A stretch of 8,372 bases of DNA from CAYWNK01 sp047639615 (GTDB taxonomy: Bacteria; Planctomycetota; UBA1135; GCA-002686595): the NCBI GenBank assembly GCA_047639615.1, contig JBLIOL010000251.1:1-8372 (forward strand), written 5' to 3'. Shown piece by piece: positions 5,366 through 8,372 of this stretch (within the stretch, counting starts at the first letter, position 1; each line of letters starts with the position of its first letter). The notes beneath the pieces were generated by a model, which had not been told where the DNA came from, searched no databases, and saw nothing but the letters and a program-made list of their open reading frames with translations. Both the position numbers and the translations under genes were made by a program.

Positions 5366-6639
5366 ACCTCGACAAGCAAAGCCGCGCCTGGCGCGCGGCG
5401 GTGGTTTTTGCGCTGTTGCTGACGCTGATGTCCATGATCCAGGGCCATCACCGGGCCAAGAAGGGGCGCAACGCCCTGCTCAAGTGGGCGCCGGTGCAGG
5501 AGGCCGTGGATCAGGGCGAGGAGATCTACGGGGTCGGCGCCGAGGGCTACCCGACCCTGCCCCTGAGCCTGCTGGTCATGCGGCCCTTTCATGTGGCCGG
5601 CAAGCGCTTGGGCCCTGCCCTGTGGGCGGCCTTCAAGCTCGGACTCGCCTGGTGGATGGTGGCGAGCGCCCTCGGCCTGGCCTTCGGCAGCGCGCGCGCC
5701 GCCCCGGGATGGGCCCTGTGGCTGGTGCTCCTGGGCTCCTTCCGGGTGCTGCATTCGGACATCCAACACGGCAACCTGAACCTGCTGGTGGGCGCATGTG
5801 TGACGGCCGGAATCGTAGCTCTGGCGCGCGGCCGCGAGTGGAGCGCGGGAGCGGCCTTCGGCGTGGGTGCGGTGCTCAAGGTGACCCCAGCCTTAGGGCT
5901 GATTTGGCTGCTAACCCGCCGATCTTGGCGCGGAACCCTTGGATTCGGGCTTGGTGTCTTGGGCGGGATCTTGGCGCCGAGTTCCTGGCTGGGGCTGGGC
6001 CGGACGCTCTCGATGACGCGCGCTTGGGCCGAGCAGATGCTGCTGCCCTACCTGGGCGGGCGCGAGCTGACTCTGCTGCAGACCGAGCACATCAATCAGT
6101 CGCTTCTAGGTGTCATGGCGCGCCACCTGACGGACGCGGTGGCCATCCCGGCTCGGCCGCGCGGCCCCCTTGAGGCCATGCGGATCGGCTGGCTGGACCT
6201 GGGCCCCGAGACATTCCGCTGGGTGCATATGGGGGTCTGTATGGCTTTACTGTGCTTGTTCGTGTGGGTGGCGTGGACCCGTGGAAAGGGCCAAGACAGC
6301 CCCTATCGCGTGCTCGGGACCGGCGCCCTCCTGGGCCTGACCATGCTGCTGCTCTCAGAGCGCAGCTGGAAGCACCACCACGTCCTACTGCCCCTAGCAG
6401 TGGCATTTCTAGCTCGAGCCGCGACAATTCGCCACACTAGGTCCCTCGCCACAGTCTGCCTGGCAGTGGCGCTATTGGCCTTCGCAGGCACCGGCGATGC
6501 CCTGCTCGGCAGCTGGGGTAGCGACCTGGCCGAGGCCTACGGGGCCTACTGTTTGGGGGACCTAGTCCTGTTCCTGGGCCTCGGACGCCTACTGCTGGAT
6601 ACAGACCTAAGTGCAATTCCCCCTCACGCCGAGACCTAA
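5356..6639 (+). CDS. DUF2029 / GT87-type polyprenyl-phosphate-dependent glycosyltransferase
   Basis: The product is 427 residues with about ten hydrophobic segments, the length and layout of the GT-C fold family GT87. Family members transfer mannose or related sugars from polyprenyl-phosphate carriers on the outer face of the cytoplasmic membrane. After a first membrane segment (13-29) comes a loop with GRNALLKWAPVQEAVDQGEE (37-56) and IY, then a YPTLPLSLLVMRPF stretch. This pattern resembles the DUF2029 proteins I know from planctomycetes. Further marks are DIQHGNLNLLVGA (135-147), VLKVTPALGLIWLL (173-186) and HINQSLLGVMARHL (245-258), the usual order of GT87 conserved blocks. The acceptor and sugar are unknown. 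The ATG at 5356 has a weak TAGGG upstream; a strong inverted repeat ends 10 bp before it. No partner glycan genes flank it here. Confidence 0.82.
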   Translation: MPLDLDKQSRAWRAAVVFALLLTLMSMIQGHHRAKKGRNALLKWAPVQEAVDQGEEIYGVGAEGYPTLPLSLLVMRPFHVAGKRLGPALWAAFKLGLAWWMVASALGLAFGSARAAPGWALWLVLLGSFRVLHSDIQHGNLNLLVGACVTAGIVALARGREWSAGAAFGVGAVLKVTPALGLIWLLTRRSWRGTLGFGLGVLGGILAPSSWLGLGRTLSMTRAWAEQMLLPYLGGRELTLLQTEHINQSLLGVMARHLTDAVAIPARPRGPLEAMRIGWLDLGPETFRWVHMGVCMALLCLFVWVAWTRGKGQDSPYRVLGTGALLGLTMLLLSERSWKHHHVLLPLAVAFLARAATIRHTRSLATVCLAVALLAFAGTGDALLGSWGSDLAEAYGAYCLGDLVLFLGLGRLLLDTDLSAIPPHAET

Positions 6640-6829
6640 GTAGGACTATCCTGGTCCGCTCATGTAGCGGCCTTTGCCGCCACGGGCCTCCACGGCCGCC
6701 CGCCGCCTTTGCCGCGGGCCCCGCAGTGACGCCCGCCTACCTGCGCCCCATCAGGCCTCCCACACGCGGAGCCATGCAGTGCGCCCCCTAGATCGGCTCA
6801 ACAAACGAGCCAAAGTAAGAACAAGTCAT
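6640..6829. other. GC-rich intergenic region with small hairpins before the helicase
   Basis: No gene is supported here. A GCGGC/GCCGC stem with a 4-nt CTTT loop (6667-6680) and a CGGGC/GCCCG stem (6683-6702) follow the glycosyltransferase stop. The element CCGCCTTTGCCGC resembles the first hairpin and recurs at 6703-6716. These could stop transcription with Rho, but there is no T-run. Bases 6791-6829 turn AT-richer, as expected of a promoter or leader. A five-codon ORF (ATG at 6774, TAG at 6789-6791) lies in this leader; its significance is unknown. Confidence 0.4.
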
Positions 6830-8372
6830 TTGAGTCCCAGAACTAACGACCGCCCCCGCCGAAGCCCCTCAGGCAAATCGGCCGGCCCCAGTCGCCCCAA
6901 GGGCCCCGAGCCCAAGCCCCTCGAACCCGTCGACGAAGTCCCCGATATCGAAAGCTTCAGCGAGTGGGAAAAACTCGGCCCCGAAGTGCTCGGTGCTATC
7001 ACCGCGATGGGCATCACCAAACCCACGCCTGTCCAGGCGCTGTGTATCGGTGAAGCCCTTGAGGGACGCGACATCATCGCCAAGGCCGAAACCGGCACCG
7101 GCAAGACCCTAGCCTTCGGTGCGCCCATGATGGCGCGCATCGCTGCTGACCGCCGCAGTGTGATCGGGCTCGTCCTGAGCCCCACACGCGAATTGGCGGA
7201 GCAGGTTTTCCAGGTGCTCGTCAAGCTCGGCGAACCCCGCGGCGTCAAGTGTTGCTTGGTCGTGGGCGGTGAGCCCATGCACCCCCAGGTCAACGCCCTA
7301 CAAGCCGGCGCCCAGGTGGTGGTCGGTACTCCCGGCCGCGTGCTGGACCTGCTCGGTCAAGGCTTCCTGAAGATGCCGTGGACCGAGTTCGCCGTCTTGG
7401 ACGAAGCGGACAAGATGCTCGAGATCGGGTTCATCGACGACGTGCGCAAGATCCTGGAGATGTGCGGTGAGTACCGCCAGACCATGCTCTTCTCGGCCAC
7501 CTTCCCCCCGGCCTTGCTGCGCCTCGCGCGCGACTACACAACCAACCCCTTCGAGATCGCCACCGCCAAGGGCGTGGCGACGGTCGAGAGCATCGATCAG
7601 AACTTCATGCAGGTCTCGGACTCCGAGCGGCCCCGGGCCGTGCGTGAATTCCTGCGCCGCAGCGCTCCCGATGACGTATTCCTGGTCTTCTGTGACCGGC
7701 GTACGGACGTGGACAAGCTCATGCGTTTCCTGGAGCGCGAGCGCTTCTCGGTCAAGGCACTGCACGGAGGCTACGACCAAACGGCGCGCTTCAAGGTCAT
7801 GACCGCCTTCCGCACCGGATCCGTCAAGGCTCTGATCGCCACGGACGTGGCCTCGCGTGGCCTCGACGTGTTGCACGTAACCCACGTGGTCAACTTCAAC
7901 GCCCCGCGCGACGTCTCCGACTACACCCACCGCATCGGCCGCACAGGCCGCGCCGGGCGTACGGGCACGGCCGTCACTTTGGTGGGCGGTAGCATCGACA
8001 TGCGTCGCTGGCGCGAACTACGTGAGGGCACCCCCTTCGAGTTCACCGAACTCCAGCACCCCCGCGAGCTGTTCGAAAAGTCGAAGCCCGAACCGGAGCC
8101 GAAGGAAGAGCGCGAGGAACGCCCCAGCAGCAGTCGCGATAGCTCCGACCGCGAGGAACGCCCCAGCGGTAGCGAGCGCCCCCGTGACGAGGAACGTCCG
8201 CGCCGTAGCGAGCGTCCCCGTAACGAGGAACGTCCCAGCCGCAGCGAGCGTCCCCGTGACGAGGAACGTCCGCGCCGCAGCGAGCGCCCCCGTGACGAGG
8301 AACGTCCGCGCCGTAGCGAGCGTCCCCGTGACGAGGAACGTCCCAGCCGCAGCGAGCGCCCCCGTGACGAGG
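6830..8372 (+). CDS. DEAD-box RNA helicase with a C-terminal charged repeat tail (3' end outside the window)
   Basis: The frame is open to the last base, giving at least 514 residues. All helicase motifs are present: the Q motif SFSEW...PTPVQ (from 42), AETGTGKT (86-93, ATP binding), PTRELAEQ, TPGR, DEAD (191-194), SAT (222-224), VFLVFCDRR, ATDVASRGLDV and HRIGRTGR (367-374). It is an ATP-dependent RNA remodelling enzyme of the RhlE/DbpA/CsdA type, acting in ribosome assembly or mRNA turnover; the subgroup cannot be fixed. After the core, from about residue 420, the chain is disordered and highly charged, ending in 12-residue repeats. The start is uncertain. TTG at 6830 gives a typical disordered N-terminus beginning SPRTNDRPRR. 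GTG at 6779 has a better GGAG seven bases upstream but adds 17 codons with low G/C at third positions. Confidence 0.95.
   Translation, partial: MSPRTNDRPRRSPSGKSAGPSRPKGPEPKPLEPVDEVPDIESFSEWEKLGPEVLGAITAMGITKPTPVQALCIGEALEGRDIIAKAETGTGKTLAFGAPMMARIAADRRSVIGLVLSPTRELAEQVFQVLVKLGEPRGVKCCLVVGGEPMHPQVNALQAGAQVVVGTPGRVLDLLGQGFLKMPWTEFAVLDEADKMLEIGFIDDVRKILEMCGEYRQTMLFSATFPPALLRLARDYTTNPFEIATAKGVATVESIDQNFMQVSDSERPRAVREFLRRSAPDDVFLVFCDRRTDVDKLMRFLERERFSVKALHGGYDQTARFKVMTAFRTGSVKALIATDVASRGLDVLHVTHVVNFNAPRDVSDYTHRIGRTGRAGRTGTAVTLVGGSIDMRRWRELREGTPFEFTELQHPRELFEKSKPEPEPKEEREERPSSSRDSSDREERPSGSERPRDEERPRRSERPRNEERPSRSERPRDEERPRRSERPRDEERPRRSERPRDEERPSRSERPRDE
8171..8372 (+). repeat. 36-bp coding tandem repeats (12-residue units) in the helicase tail
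   Basis: Five complete 36-bp units (8171-8206, 8207-8242, 8243-8278, 8279-8314, 8315-8350) and a sixth cut by the window edge encode SERPRDEERPRR, with RR/SR and D/N variants. Earlier decayed copies of EERPS lie at 8116-8170. Units differ at only a few bases, including synonymous ones such as CGC/CGT, so the array probably expanded by duplication and is held in frame. The encoded tail alternates Arg and Glu/Asp with Ser and Pro, a mixed-charge disordered segment expected to bind RNA or mediate self-association. The total copy number cannot be known from this window. Confidence 0.93.

Noticed and set aside
5604..6173. Alternative open frames on both strands inside the GT87 gene
   Set aside because: The products are Arg/Pro/Gly-rich without hydrophobic pattern, while the chosen frame gives a coherent multi-spanning membrane protein with family motifs.
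6826..7930. Minus-strand open frames opposite the helicase
   Set aside because: They are antisense to a frame carrying every DEAD-box motif in order.
8171..8372. 36-bp repeats of CRISPR-repeat length
   Set aside because: They are contiguous without unique spacers and stay in the helicase reading frame as 12 codons.
1..8372. A defence, toxin-antitoxin or biosynthetic system
   Set aside because: The recognised genes (LON domain, xth, crotonase, FNT, GT87, DEAD-box) are unrelated housekeeping or metabolic genes in separate transcription units; nothing ties them into a novel multi-gene system.

Overview
This is a GC-rich, gene-dense window, probably from a Planctomycetota-like bacterium. That assignment is inferred from the GC content, the mix of genes, and the style of the DUF2029/GT87 glycosyltransferase (an R-x-A-x3-W...Q...G-x3-Y loop that I associate with planctomycete members). 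It is not proven by a marker gene. Most of the window is ordinary chromosomal housekeeping and metabolism. One accessory island at about 0.99-2.35 kb is built around an HUH (Y1) transposase.

Layout from left to right: (1) the C-terminal end of a TPR-like protein overlaps, through a GTGA stop/start junction, a LON substrate-binding-domain protein (138-854, +). (2) An island at about 990-2342 holds a RAYT/IS200-like transposase gene on the minus strand (1268-1960). It is flanked by inverted clusters of a composite repeat made of GC-rich REP-like hairpins and a 58-bp core. A large nested palindrome lies just upstream of the gene, and eight 11-bp tandem repeats lie beyond the right flank. (3) Exonuclease III (xth, minus) is divergent from a short crotonase-fold protein (plus). 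The crotonase meets a formate/nitrite transporter-family channel (minus) tail to tail, with stop codons sharing bases. (4) An uncertain stretch at 4714-5355 contains two weakly supported divergent small ORFs, a small hairpin between them, and a strong 29-bp-arm inverted repeat ending 10 bp before the next gene. (5) A multi-spanning GT87-type glycosyltransferase follows (5356-6639, +). (6) After a GC-rich intergenic stretch comes a DEAD-box RNA helicase. It runs off the right edge inside a tail of 12-residue charged Arg/Glu/Ser/Pro repeats.

The genes do not form one pathway; they look like short independent transcription units. I found no defence locus, CRISPR array, rRNA or tRNA. The most noteworthy structure is the transposase with its flanking inverted repeat clusters, which resembles a REP/RAYT unit ('REPtron'). 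After that come the long inverted repeat ahead of the glycosyltransferase gene and the repeat tail of the helicase.
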